A stretch of DNA of 64,000 nucleotides from Aphelenchoides besseyi. Taxonomy: Eukaryota; Nematoda; Chromadorea; Rhabditida; Aphelenchoididae. The stretch covers positions 4,030,001 to 4,094,000 of the forward strand of contig JAMPIQ010000001.1 in assembly GCA_024699855.1 (NCBI GenBank). The letters run 5' to 3'. Within the stretch, counting starts at the first letter, position 1, and the number at the start of each line of letters is the position of its first letter. A model generated the notes under the pieces. That model did no database searches. It was not told the origin of the DNA and worked only from the letters and a program-made list of their open reading frames with translations. Positions 49,731 through 61,815 of the stretch are shown in pieces. A program made the position numbers and the translations under genes.

Positions 49731-49816
49731 TCGGCTTCTTAACCAACTCCTCTAATGTTTCGTGTCCTTCGCCATAGTGATTGTAAGCGAACAATCCGGG
49801 TATTCTTAAAGTAAGG
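49374..49816 (-). repeat. TFB1M 3'-end block, second copy of the permuted duplication
   Basis: 49500-49816 (last TFB1M exon, stop and proximal 3' flank) is about 99% identical, inverted, to 18384-18703. 49374-49478 is about 80% identical to 18281-18383. Here the order on the minus strand is exon block then older block; at 18 kb it is reversed. Confidence 0.9.
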
Positions 49817-51029
49817 ATGTTAACTGAATTACCTAGAAACTCACTCTCGACATTGCTTTTCGTAATGAACGCACATATCCGCAAACTCGTCCATTCCTAA
49901 TTCGTAAGATGTGTTTTGTGGATTCACTCGACACGTGGAAAGCAGGTCGTCTGCCATTTTCTTTGACAGTTCTTTCGGATACAAAGTGCGAATGCAGTTG
50001 ACCACGTACTTTTGTCGATAATGGAAAACGTTCCGACAAACCTTCTCAACTACCTGAATATTGCGAGGATTACAGTTCATCGACAATGAAAATACTTTGA
50101 ATGCCGCTGGAATCAACGGAATTTCGCGAGGAACAAAGCGAACAACTCCAACATCCACTTGTGGTTTCGGAACAAAACAACGACCTTAAATTACTACTCT
50201 CTGGTTGAATACCATCACGTGCTAACATACCGGGAATCACGTACACTAACTTTGGATCTGAAATGTACTGCGATACGATTGAGATTCGAGTTCTCTCGTC
50301 GCAATCGATTGGCGCACAGATTCGCTTTGCAACTTCGAGTTGGAAAGTTAGAGTCAAAGTCGTTCGTCCAAATGCCCATGGTCCACGACGTTCAGACATT
50401 TGATGTAACAAACTAAACGGACCGAAAAATCAAGGAGCAGGAGTGAAACAAACCGAATAATTAACGGAGATGCAATGTTGAAGGGCAGATTTCCAATCAC
50501 GTGCAATTTCGGTTCCTCTTCCCACCAATGATGTTTGTCGCACTTGCTTTCATTCCAAATGTCTTCAATGTTTGTTTTCAAAATATCTGCATGATGAATG
50601 AACAGTTTTTCGGGAACGGCATTCGCCAAATGCTAAACGTAATAGTTAAACCACTCGGTCTAATGTTAACTTGCTTGCAACGGGTCAACAAACTGACGAT
50701 CGATTTCTACAACATCCAAACGTTTGGGATTTCGCTCCAAAACCGCTCGTGTTATACCGCCGGGCTATAAGCTATGACCGTGAATCTGATACATAACTGT
50801 ACAACTTACTCCCGGACCAATTTCAATAACCGACGATCCAGATTGAATTCCCGCATGTCGTACGATCTAAATACGTCAATTACGTTTCCATTGTTCACTG
50901 TACCTTTCGATTGATACCCATATCCATGATGTAGTTTTGGGAGAGTACTTTCCTAGCTTTCAGCTGATACATGTGAATAAAGTCACGAAGAGCAGGAAGT
51001 GGTGGAAGACGAAGCTTTTGGGTCGTCAT
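49642..51029 (-). CDS. TFB1M: mitochondrial 12S rRNA dimethyladenosine transferase 1
   Basis: It dimethylates two adenines of the small mitochondrial rRNA with S-adenosylmethionine and is needed for mitoribosome assembly. The start at 51029 gives MTTQKLRLPPLPALRDF, then LKARKVLSQNYIMD (the conserved LSQNF motif). SAM motif I is SVIEIGPGPGGITRAVLERN, then VVEIDRQF, and motif IV is HVIGNLPFNIASPLIIR. RGPWAFGRTTLTLTFQLEVA, SIVSQYISDPKLVYVIPG and KPQVDVGVVRF follow. The C-terminal helices include VCRNVFHYRQKYV and a final exon from EIPGLFAYNHYGEG to TCA 49642-49644. The last intron (about 49807-49857) appears to end in tttaag. There is no frameshift. It is downstream of and parallel to guanylate kinase. 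Confidence 0.94.
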
Positions 51030-51446
51030 TTCGACTTGTAAAAGCCACTGAACGATTAAACCGATGTCTTTTTTCGCATTGTAAATATGGTAACTGACCA
51101 CATAGACTTTGAGTCAAAGTAAAAGCCAAGAAAACTGTTTATTAAATCAGAAAGTAAGTTAAACAATAAGTTGAAAAAATGAATTTTGGAATGTGAGTGG
51201 AGGATAAATTGCCCAGAACCCGATGAATACAACAAGATTGAAAGCTTAATAATCTTAAAAACATCATTTTGTTCAAAACTGACTGAGCGTTTTCTGGCAA
51301 ATAAAAAACCAAAGACCGTTTTTCGTAAAGCAAAAGGGAGGCCTACAAAAGAATCCACTAACCGACATAAACTAATGGCCGATAACCGACTTAATTAGCG
51401 TTTTAAACTGGTCATCACTCGTCAAACTGTTTCTTCTTAATTGCAA

Positions 51447-52184
51447 TCAAACACCGTTCTGTCCATTAACCTTATCGTCGACATCGGATTTAAGGTCGAT
51501 AGCAGCTTTGAACTGTTGATAGGCTTTGTCCAGTTCATCATTGACTATCACATCGTCGAAAAGATCACTTTCCTTCTCGGCTTAATCAGTAATAAGATTC
51601 CATTTTGTTGTCGAGCAACTCACCAGCTTCATCGTCTTCACGAGCGTGTTTTAAACGGAGAGCAATCGTTTCGTCTGTTTCTGTTCCACGTTTTAGTAAT
51701 CTTTCTTTCTACACAACAATGCTCATTTAGGTTTAAAAGACTTAAACACTCACTAAAACATCCAAACTTGGAGCACGAATCAAAATATATTTGGCTTTCA
51801 AGCCTTGTTGTTTTAAGTTTCGAACTCCTTGTAGCTCCACATCTAGAATGCAAATTCGACCGGAGTGTTGAATATCTTCGATTGCTTTTCGACTAGTTCC
51901 GTAGATGTTGCCGCCAAATTCAGCAAACTCAACGAACTCGTTGTTTTTGATCATTTCTTCCATTTGCTCTCGGGTCACGAAAAAGTAATGAATACCATCG
52001 ATTTCACCTTTTCGTGGACTTCTTGTCGTATCTGAAAACTTTCTTCAGCAAACAACAAAACAACCAACTTACGTGAAACACTGAATGCAAACTTGTCCGG
52101 ATAGTCTTTCATCGCTCGTGTCAAGATCGTCGATTTTCCGGTACCCGAAGGTCCGGTCAAAACGATTGGTTGAATAGTGGACAT
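51447..52184 (-). CDS. GUK1: guanylate kinase
   Basis: It phosphorylates GMP to GDP with ATP. The start at 52184 gives [20 protein letters not shown] (P-loop), then [42 protein letters not shown] (GMP-binding) and [13 protein letters not shown] follow. The lid and C-terminus are in short exons, [12 protein letters not shown] and [17 protein letters not shown], ending at 51447. The intron before SDLFDDV ends in attaag, another AAG acceptor. About 205 residues, the usual length for the cytosolic enzyme, and there is no SH3 or PDZ domain, so it is not a MAGUK. Confidence 0.94.
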
Positions 52185-53106
52185 TGCGAATGCTAAGCCT
52201 AAAACAATCGATGTTAATCGGTGTCAGAACGAAAGTCAAGTAGTTTTGGTTGGGCAGCAGAAGTGACGACCGTTAACGAAATGAACAGAACGCGGAAGAA
52301 TTTGCCGACTTTTTAAAGCAACGACCCAGTCGTTCGCATTTGATATTCAGTCGGTATTAGCGGCAAAAGATGCGGAAGATAAAATCCCGCGAGAGCAAAA
52401 AGCCGCGACATCGGTGGTCGTTGTCGTTTTGGACGTCACCGGAAATCTAATCGACGCGAAGAATCTTTGGCGTCCGCTTTCGGTGATTAGACGACGAATT
52501 AATTCGACTACACGAGAGTCTTGGCCATGAGAAGCTGCTTAATCCAAAGCTGATTTCAAATTAAAACCCCAAACGCACAGCCGCTCAGATCTTCTGATGC
52601 GAAATACCGAGAACATCGACGGGATTTGGAGACTTAAAAAACAGACGAACAGTCAAGTGATTACTTCCGACTAACATCCGCAGTTCAATGCTTTTGATTC
52701 ACAATTAAACTCCAAAACGAGAAAACTAAAACCGACCTCTGGCTATCGAAGGCAATCGCATAAATTTTATGCCAACGAAACAAATCGAAGGCGAGGCAGA
52801 TTAGCGTTTCCGGTTACGTTGTTTCCAGTCGACCTCCGCAATTCCTTTGTTCGAAACAACCAAAAACTAATCCACGAAACAAAAACGAGTTCAGCATAAA
52901 TGTCGTAGAATGTGGTAGCACAAATCGATCGATAGAATTCTGCTCACCAGCAGCCACTGATTGCTCGGAAGACCAGAAGTGCTTCTCGCTTTCAGTGATC
53001 GACTGAAATCAAGGAACTCAAACATCTGGGGTTTTGTTTGAGTCCAACGGACGATCGACGTTGTCCAAATTTATGATCGTTTATTGGAGCACCTAAGAAC
53101 AACAAA
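52185..53106. promoter_or_regulatory. divergent intergenic region between GUK1 and NDUFB9
   Basis: This 922-nt spacer separates oppositely oriented starts and must hold both promoters. 52.3-52.5 kb is richer in CG dinucleotides. No open frame with domain support was seen. Confidence 0.35.
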
Positions 53107-53730
53107 ATGGAGTCGCCCATGTGGTACGTAGCTTTTTGTTTATTTTCACTTTTATTTCCAGGTATTTCACCAAGGCGCTTAGTCATCGGCAGAAGGTGGC
53201 GCGTCTCTACAAACGAGCACTTCGAGAAGTTGACGCTTGGTACGGCGGTAATTTGTGAGTTTGCTGGGTTTGTTACCACTTATTTCGCTTATTTGCAGAC
53301 TCGAAGTTCGCTATCAAAAGGTGCTTCTTCGTGCCCGTTTTGATGCCGCATCTGATGAGAAAGATCCTCGAAAATCGCAGTTGATGTTGGCGGATGGATG
53401 CCGTGAGTTGTGGTCGAAACGCCACATGAAACCGTTCCGCTGTGAGTGTTTTATTTCCGTTCTTTTTACCACTTATTTGCAGTTCAATTGGATCCTGGTG
53501 GCAGCAGTTACGATCGTGAGCGCGAGTCTCCGGATCAAATTCTCGATTGGGCCCAATGGACAAACGCAGAACGTGAACAGTTTCCGTACTATTTCAATAC
53601 TCGTGAGAAGCGAAAGAAGGAGATCCTGGAGCATTGGTACAAGATCGAGAAGGCTTGGGACGAAGAATTGGCCTCAATCCAACGTGAACTTCCGAAGGAG
53701 GAGGCTGCGATTAAAAGCGCCAAAGAATAG
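53107..53730 (+). CDS. NDUFB9: complex I subunit NDUFB9 (LYR protein)
   Basis: This is an accessory subunit of mitochondrial NADH dehydrogenase on the matrix side. Exon 1 is very short (MESPMW). The next gives YFTKALSHRQKVARLYKRAL, the LYR motif that binds acyl carrier protein. Then VRYQKVLLRARFDAASDEKD, RELWSKRHMKPFRFQLDPGG, PDQILDWAQWTNAEREQFPY and a basic helix to 53730. Four exons are joined by three introns of 38-45 nt, all in phase. AATAAA is at 53918-53923. The length of about 165 residues matches the family. Confidence 0.92.
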
Positions 53731-54180
53731 GCTTCCGTTTATTTTGGTCCATTTGCGTGATTTAAGCGACCACTTCTTTTGTATTATAAGTTCGGCAGTA
53801 AAGTACTTTGTAGGTGTAATTTGGGATTATTTCTTTATTCTTTCAAGATTGGTGTCTTTATACATAAAGCATTGAATGTCTTGAATAGCGTCACAAATAT
53901 CGGCCTACTAACTGCAAAATAAACAGATTGATTTGAGAACAAACGAAATAATTTGGATTTTTAGATAAAGGTAGACGAGAGTAGAACGAGAATTACACTC
54001 GGGGATTCGTATGGAGAGAGAAATGTGACAAGCAAAGAGTATAAGATCTTCATCATGGGCAAACCAAATGAATTGCAATTTACAAAAGACCCGACGAAAA
54101 TCAAGAAAAGAGATGAATTACGAAGGCTGATTCAGAGTAGTTTGCGTACTGTATTACAGTAATCGATAGACCGGATGTCT

Positions 54181-56165
54181 CTAGCCGTGAGCATGACCGA
54201 CACCTTCCTCGCTGAAAGCTTGTAGTTAGTAATCGTCAAAAAATTCAAGTGAATGGCGATAAACAAAACTCAATTTTCTTTTATCAGCGACCGATTTGTC
54301 TGTTCGAATGTAAAAGAACTTACGTTTCGCTAAACGCCTCGTGTGCTTGTAATGCAGCAATTGAGAAGAATCCAACAACGATTGCACCAAGTTGAATGAG
54401 ATTCGAATGATCCTAAACAAGATTTGGATCAACCAGTCATGAGAGTCCATTTCAACTCACGTTTGCCCGTTCTTGTGCCAAAACTTCGAAGAAAGTAACG
54501 TAAATAAAAGTACCGGCTGCACAACCCTCGAGCAAAATGATCACAAGATCTCTGGATTCGGGATTCATGTCAATGTTCTAAAAGCAGAAAAGGAAGTTAA
54601 ATGAAAGGAAGTTCGAGTGCTTTGGGTCAATCAGTCGAAACCACAGTTTTTAATTTGAAGGCAAAGTACTAAAGTTTGAGCAAATTAGCACGTTTCATAC
54701 GAGAATTGACAGACCGCGATTAATTAGAAGGCATGAAAGCAGAAAGATTATCGCAACATGGTCGAAATGAACACCAGTTGTGGTGTTAGCAGGATCATTA
54801 GATTGATAGGAACAGCGCGAAATTAAACAAATTGCACTTGTTTTTTATTGTTACTACAAATTGCAATCAAATGCGCGTAACGTGATTCTCCGACCCACCA
54901 CATTGACCGCGCAGTTTTGTTTCTGGAGTAATTTGAAGTGAACGTTAGAGATGAAACTTAAGCATAAAATCACATCGATAAACAAAACAACAACCGGCTA
55001 GTTTTAACATTGCGACGCGTTTCTCCAACAATTTTTTATCAATTTATACTCCCAAGTTGGTGACTAAAAACGAGACTCCCGATTACCGTCAACATAACGC
55101 CGAGCATTGATCCGACTGGTGTCATGAGGGCATAAACTACTATCGTTGCAATTACGAGGTATAAACGCTTCGAATTGGACCGACTAATTTGTAATCCTAC
55201 GCTAAACGCTTCGATTCCTTTGTGAATGATAAGTGATAGGAAAAGAGTCATGATTCCTTTTTGATCCTCCTGAAATTTGTGTTTCTTATTGTTTTCGTCT
55301 TCTCAATCGTACCTGAACGCCGAGTGCAAAACCTTCGAGAATCGAGTGAAAACTCATAGCAAATGCAAAGGTCAAGGATTTCAAGAATCCACTTTCCGCT
55401 TCGTCACTACTCACGTATCGAACACTTTCGTCCATGACAACCCTGTGATCGAAGTCAACAATTAGCGTGTTTATCACTTACTCGTGAGTGTTTATAACCG
55501 AATAGCGCAACTCTCGACTATTCTTTCGTTCAAAAACTCCAACTGTTTCCTCATGACCGCCATGTGTGGGAAGAATGGACGTTCCATTTAAACTCGTCTG
55601 CAGTTTTAGCGGCTCGTCAACGGCAATCGACATTGGACCAAGAGAATGAGTACTGAAATCTTCAATTTATATTCCCATTCGATCAGCACTTACGTTGTTT
55701 CTCCATGTGAATGGCCGTGATGTGAAGAAACGGAAGATGCAAACACCTTCAAACTCAGTTCTTCAACAAAATAAACAAAAAAGAAACCCAAACAAGCCAT
55801 GAACTCGGGCAGTGGATATGCGTATTTCCAATGATAATCATGACGATGCGACGAATATTTTTCACTAAAACAACCTAATGAGGCAATGGTTATTCGTAAA
55901 CTCACTTAACATGTGGAAAGATATCCAAAAAGCACTGAAATGATTTTCGATAATCAAAACAACTTAGACGACTGTTTACCGTTGCCAAAAACACTCCGCC
56001 CGCAAAACAACTCAGCAATGTTAGTACCCACGATGCTCGTCGATTGGCGCCTCCTTTCTTTGCCATGAACCGCAACAACCTCATGGGTGCCAATCCGGCC
56101 ACTGCGGTTGTAATGAACATCGCAACGGCAAGGCCCAGTTGAAGTTTCACACCCTCCACGACCAT
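54181..56165 (-). CDS. ZIP-family zinc transporter (ZIP1/2/3 type)
   Basis: It imports zinc across the plasma membrane or an organelle membrane. The start at 56165 gives MVVEGVKLQLGLAVAMFITT (helix 1), then VAGLAPMRLLRFMAKK, LTLLSCFAGGVFLATCFLDI (helix 2) and MACLGFFFVYFVEELSLK (helix 3). A His-rich loop (SSHHGHSHGETT) follows. The metal-site helices are FHSILEGFALGV (helix 4) and IIHKGIEAFSVGLQ (helix 5), both intact. Helices 6-8 include VIATIVVYALMTPVGSMLG, IILLEGCAAGTFIYVTFFE and LGAIVVGFFSIAALQAHEAF. The tail ends GVGHAHG at 54181. One intron (about 54.57-55.04 kb) is some 460 nt, unusually long here. Confidence 0.9.
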
Positions 56166-58029
56166 TCCTAAAAAACAAATCCAAATTCAATTGCAACAAA
56201 ACGATTTGCCCTTCAAACATTGAAATCGCCGTGTGATGCGAATTGACGGGATCTTCCCGTTCGCTTCTCTCTTTAGAGCGCGCGGTAAGACTCAAAAACG
56301 AAGATGATTATGCTCCCGACGACCCCTTAGATGTGGTGATGATCGCGTCTTCGTAAACGGACACCATTGCTTTCCTTCATTTTTATCAATCGCTTATCAC
56401 TTCGCGTCTTTTTCCTTGCTGCAGTTTTACGATCCAACACAGTTATTTTTGCCCAGTCACCTCTGACCGAATGCTTCCGAGTCGCTAACAAAAGAGCAGG
56501 AGGTCATTCCAAATGCGACAGCTTAAAGACTGAACGATTATCGAAACTCGTAAACAGAGATGGGTGGCACAGTGGAATTGTCGAATTTGATCCAAAAACT
56601 CATTTTTAATGGCCACCTTACCATAATGAACGTGAGTTTTATTGTTTCGCATGACCCTGTTGAGGTTAAAGTTCGAACAAGAAAACTGATCGGCAGTCAA
56701 ATTAACGAAATGAAAAACCCAGAGCTTGTTCTTTCGATCCCTCACGACTTTTAACTTTTACAATTGAATCATCACGCGAAATGTTGCGAATAGTCGGGGA
56801 CTCGCTGATTGATTGGCCACTTTCTCGTTTCGTGTCGCAACTCGTACACGCGATAACAACAATGAACTTCGATAACGGACCGCTTATGCGTAACCACTCA
56901 GTCAAACCATTGATGCTTTCGACTAATCCGTGGAGATCGCACAGAAATTTGTGTTGTACGTGCACGAGAACAACGCATTTTGCCCACAGAATACAAACGA
57001 ATATGTTGGACTCACCGAACATCTTAACGGAAATCATTTTGCAAGGCGATTGGATGAACTCGAGAGTAAGCTTCGTATTTCGATTTACAAATTCACGGGT
57101 ATTCTCGTTTCCATTTATCTGAAAATCGAACTCTTTTATGCATCAGAACTTCCATTGAGAGGAGGAAAATCGTCCGTTCCAAATGTTCACGTCATTACAG
57201 CGCAGTAAAAAGAACACAATTTAATCGGGGGTTTAAAGGTTAAACTCCCAATCGTCTAAGAAAACTTTTCGAGGACGTTCGAAAATTGGCGGGCCATTAC
57301 GTTCATTCCGGAAATGTTTTCGATCAAAAACCGAGGAGTTTGTTCGAAGAGTGAAGCCGACAGTCCACTTCGTTCGGCTGATCATCGAAATGTAAAAACG
57401 TGGAGCGCTCACTACTTATACCCGTCAATGTTGACATTCACTGCGCTTTAATTTGCAGCACGCAATAAACATGATCAACGAGCACGATGTGAGCGGATTC
57501 ACATGTTGGATGAGGCGACCAGAAACTTCGAATATGTGGAGACGAATGAGTTTGGAAAACAACGAATATCCGGAGAATCAAACGTCGGAACGAACGTGAA
57601 TTCGCCGGTTTTGATGCGACTACTTTGCCGGCAATTGCGCGTAAACGATCGTTCGACGAATGTAAACGTTTAGACGTCAGAAGAAATGTGAATCATAAGC
57701 TAAACATTCTTGAATTTGTTCTAAGCGTTACAACTTGTAACATTGTGGTTAGTTGTTTTACGCAAATGACCAAACAAGTTTAATGTATAGCTTGTTCGAG
57801 TGTCCTCGAGGTTCAGCTTCGAATACGAAGAAAAACGATGATGTATGTCTGTTCGAGGTTCAGTACGCATTGAACGATCAGAGACATCGCCTTTCAATGT
57901 TAATCAATGGTGGTGGACAGAAGCGTGGTTTTGCGCTTCCAAATGCAATTGAACTTTGAGACTCGAATACCAAATCGAAGGCAATTTAGCGGCAAAGAAA
58001 AACGCGTTACGAACAATCATGTCGAATAA
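56166..58029. other. unassigned region between ZIP and wolframin
   Basis: Plus-strand frames at 56560-56754 and 56781-57122 start with ATG. Another at 56930-57208 (EYVGLTEHLNGNHFARRLDE) is open but lacks ATG. At 57753-57959 a further open stretch has gene-like codon use but no ATG. I could not join them with phased introns or recognise a domain. They may be an unrecognised or decaying gene. Confidence 0.35.
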
Positions 58030-58263
58030 TCAAGGTCTATCCACTACAGTTTTGAAAAAATCCAAATTAGTGGAAGGTAATTTCGCAATTGGATTTGTGA
58101 GATCTTCGGCTTCGAACTGAAAAAGCGATTGACCGAACATTGAGTCAGACCACCGTTTGGTTTCCACTGTTTTTTTATTCATGTCCTTGTCGATTTTCTT
58201 CTCAAAGCAATAAAATCCGTGGGTTAAGGCACCAGTCGAGAGAACCACATTAAGTGTTTGAAT
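58030..58263 (-). CDS. possible last exon of an unrecognised gene
   Basis: A stretch of 78 codons with gene-like codon use is preceded by an acceptor (aatgctcag) and ends in TGA at 58030-58032. It encodes IQTLNVVLSTGALTHGFYCF, then KTVETKRWSDSMFGQSLFQF and ends in FKTVVDRP. An upstream open piece (ETEILVITIAIGRSN, about 58330-58375) could splice to it in phase 0 through a gtacag donor. No start codon or family is established. It lies antisense in the upstream region of wolframin. Confidence 0.3.
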   Translation of the reverse strand: MQTLNVVLSTGALTHGFYCFEKKIDKDMNKKTVETKRWSDSMFGQSLFQFEAEDLTNPIAKLPSTNLDFFKTVVDRP

Positions 58264-58601
58264 CTGAGCATTAGAATTGAATACAAGCGATCAACACTTT
58301 CACTACTTAACAACGAAAACTGTACATTTGAGCGACCAATAGCGATCGTAATAACGAGTATCTCAGTTTCATTTTTGTTCTTTAGGTCTTTTAAACGTGT
58401 GTTATTTCAAACACAAATTCCGTGTTTTATTCACAAAAATGTCTTCGCTCGAGATTGTTTAGTTGATTTCTGTCTTGTAGTCACTACCACAGGATGTCAT
58501 GTTTATCCTCAGGAATTCGTTTGATGTTGATGTTTTTGGCGAAATGTCAACGTTGTGATTTTCTTCGGATATCGGATCACATGTAAAAAACGACAATCCA
58601 G

Positions 58602-61281
58602 ATGCCCAATTTGGCTCAGTTTGGGCGACGTGATTCGTCGGAAGAGCGTCAACATCCGAGTCGGCGAATAATGAAAGGAGATTCGGGTATGTTCTGAAAT
58701 TTTTGTTTGAAATTGAACATAAGAATTGTTTCTATTTTCTGAACTTTAGATTGGAAATCTCGAGATGCAGCCAAGAGAATCTATCGAGCTTACAACTCTG
58801 GTCGTAACGATCTGCATCAGTTACTCCACGAAGTTCGAGAAAGTAATCAAAATAAACAACAGGAGTATATAAACAAGCTTATTCACAATGTGGACACTGA
58901 AGAAGCTCTGCACAATATGAATGAAGGGTCTAAAGTAGGTTCGAGATTCAGTCTTATGTTTTCGGTTGTTTCAGAACGAGGATGAAACTCAATTCGTGGA
59001 CAATTTGCGGAGTGCTATTGAAGGCAAAGACGAGTTGTTTTTCAAGCGTGAAGGGCTGAGATCCATACACTCGTTGGATTCACTTGTCGACTATCTCCTC
59101 GACAAGTTTCATCAACAGTGGAGAACTTTGATTTACGCAGTTTTTCCTTTGCACCAACTTCAGACGTTAGTCTTTATTTGTGTTGTAAGTAAAGCACCAA
59201 TTTTTCAATTATGTTTGTATTTAGGTTCAATTTATCAGGTTGATCATTTTGAAACGTTCGTTTTTAAAGATGTGGACTTTAGTGTTGGAACAATCATTCG
59301 AACAATTCCCGTACTGGGAGCTTACGTTTCGTTCTTCTTTATGATCTACTGGACACTTAAGATGTTTCATGAGCTGTCGATACTTCGCGAACGGGTTGTT
59401 TGGAATCGATTGTTGCGATTATTCGAGAAAACAACAACCGCTGATTCCGCTGTTCTTTCCGAATTCGTTACAGTCAAATGGGAACCGTATTTCAACTTCT
59501 TTACAGCGCTTTTCTTCTTCTTGTTCTCGTTGGGAACGGCCGAAAAGATGGTTCCGAATTCGATCATGTTCTTTGGAATTGCGGTCAGTTATAGTAACAA
59601 GAAGTTAAAAGTTGGTTTCTAGGTGTTCTTTGCGTTGTTTTGTTTTGTGGCGTTGGCCGATGCAACAGACAGCTACGCATTAATAGCTATCATAGCGAAC
59701 TTTTTGTCTTGGTAAGCATCTAAAACGAAATAACTAATAGAAACAACTTTAGTGCCCCAATTATTTTAACGAAAATGCGTGTATCAATTGGATTCTGGAG
59801 AATTTGGAAACCACTTTTGGAACTGAGATTCGGTAATTGGATCTTGTTAGATGGTTTTAGATAAAATTATTTAGGGCCCGTACGATTCGCATTATCGATA
59901 CCAAGTATTTCGCTGATAGTTGTGCCCATAGTCTACATCGTCATGGCTCTACAACACAACAAAAAAGACGCTCTTCTTCGCACCGTTATTCCGCATGTTG
60001 TCTGTATACTATGGAGTGATATTGCGACTACAATGTATCTTATTGGTTATCGTCATTTCACGTTACCGGGTTTCGTATTGACATGTGCCATCATTTCGTT
60101 GATTGTTTTGCCGTCTTATACGGGGGTCACATTGGCAATTGGAATCGTGTTCTCTCAATTGCGCTCATCTGTAGACTTCGTATTTTACAGCTTTTACGTT
60201 TGTGAGGCAATAGAACAAAATTTAGGTACAAGCGGTTAAACTTCTGCTTTCGTTGTTTTGTTTGATGGCGCCATGGTTTCTTCAGAAGGGTATCGACTCG
60301 CTAAAAAAAACCAAAATCTATAGCACCGTGTCGAAAAAGTTGAAACTCGATGGTCAGTTAGATATTGGGAATTGTAGTGAATTGGTATTTAGAGTACGTG
60401 AACAATCGAAGTTGGGCTCTGTTGGCCGTTTATGTTGCGACGTTAATTATGGCGATTTCTTTCATGTTTCAAGGAACTTCAACTTTCGATGCAAGCAAAC
60501 AGGTTACGAACTTGACTTGGCATGATTTCCATGAACGACTCTGTAATTTCAATGGAGCAAATGTGATTGCAAATCAGGAGCAATGCAGTCAACTAAAAGG
60601 AACAGCTGTTGATTGGAAAGGGCAGGTGATTTGGTGGTGGGATAGATTGTTATTACAAACAGTACTGGACATTCAACTCAACCGAAATGATTTTTACAGG
60701 TCCAATCAGTGCGAATTTCTGCTATCGATAACTCATTCGAAACGCTTCTCGACTATCTTCCCGACTCATTGGAACAAGTTCTACGGTGTTTTTATGATAC
60801 AGATGTTAGCGACAAAGAGGGACTACCAAAAGAGCTCTTGTAAGTTCGCAGACAACAACATCCTTCGATTGTTTTAGTCCAAACGAATGCTCATTGACAA
60901 TCCACAATGTTTATACATTCGAGTTACTTGTAAACAACAACAAAGGACACATCGTTTTGATTGCTCAGCATCTATTTCGTGAAATCCTTGAAATACTTGA
61001 AGAAGGAGATGTCGTTCGCTTTGTCGGCTATTTCGATGACCACGTCTATCGATATCCGACGTCGTTGAAATTGATGCAATTGGAATGCGTTAGTTGTAAG
61101 AAGGTAAGCTTGTTCGTTCATGTCCCTTACTCAATGGTATTTTTAGTTGTCGAATAAGAAACAATCAAAATACTTGAAAGTTGTGAGCGTTAAAGCGGAT
61201 AATCGACTGCTGTGGAATCGCATTAATTTCGCTTTTCGATTTATGTTTAACTTTGTTTTCTCGCCGCTATGCTTCCTTTGA
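58602..61281 (+). CDS. WFS1: wolframin, ER membrane protein
   Basis: Wolframin is an ER-resident multi-pass protein tied to calcium handling and ER stress. The start at 58602 gives [21 protein letters not shown] helical Sel1-like part follows ([20 protein letters not shown]). The membrane region (59.1-60.5 kb) has many helices, including [18 protein letters not shown]. The lumenal C-terminal domain matches vertebrate wolframin in order. [11 protein letters not shown] and [20 protein letters not shown] come first. Then [36 protein letters not shown] and [13 protein letters not shown] follow. The closing segment is [17 protein letters not shown], the counterpart of the hydrophobic vertebrate terminus. 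Some twelve short introns were phased; one after CVV is 54 nt, so it does not shift the frame. No disrupting mutation was seen. Confidence 0.88.
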
Positions 61282-61815
61282 GTTTGTGGACAACTTTAGG
61301 ATCATTGTTTGGCTACTTCCTAGTCACTGTATGCTTTAGCTTTCGTATCTCAATACACATTATACATTGTGCCTTTAAAACATGCAACTCCGGTAGCACA
61401 CATAATACGCAGAATATTTTTACTTCTAGTCAATAAATGGGTGTTGAACAAGAATACGTGAGAGTATGGCAAAAGACAAAGGAAAATAAAATGAGAATCT
61501 TTGGATTAACGGTCGAGTAGATTCAAAAACTGAGATAGAAGTCTGTCGATTGAATTTAGAAGACCGTGTGAGAATTGGAATCTCCGTGTAAATATTAACT
61601 GCAGAAGAAACATGAACGACGACAATCGGTCCGCATGAATATCGAACTTTCGACGCATAGTCTTGGATTGGATCTCAGCCACGCAGCGCACCATCTCGAT
61701 CTATCCGTGCAACTTTGCGTTTGTTGATTGAATGATTGAACTAAAAAAATCGATTAGCCAATATTCGGATAAGATTGTGAGGATTTAGCAATACAAACGA
61801 ATAGTAGTTATGAGT

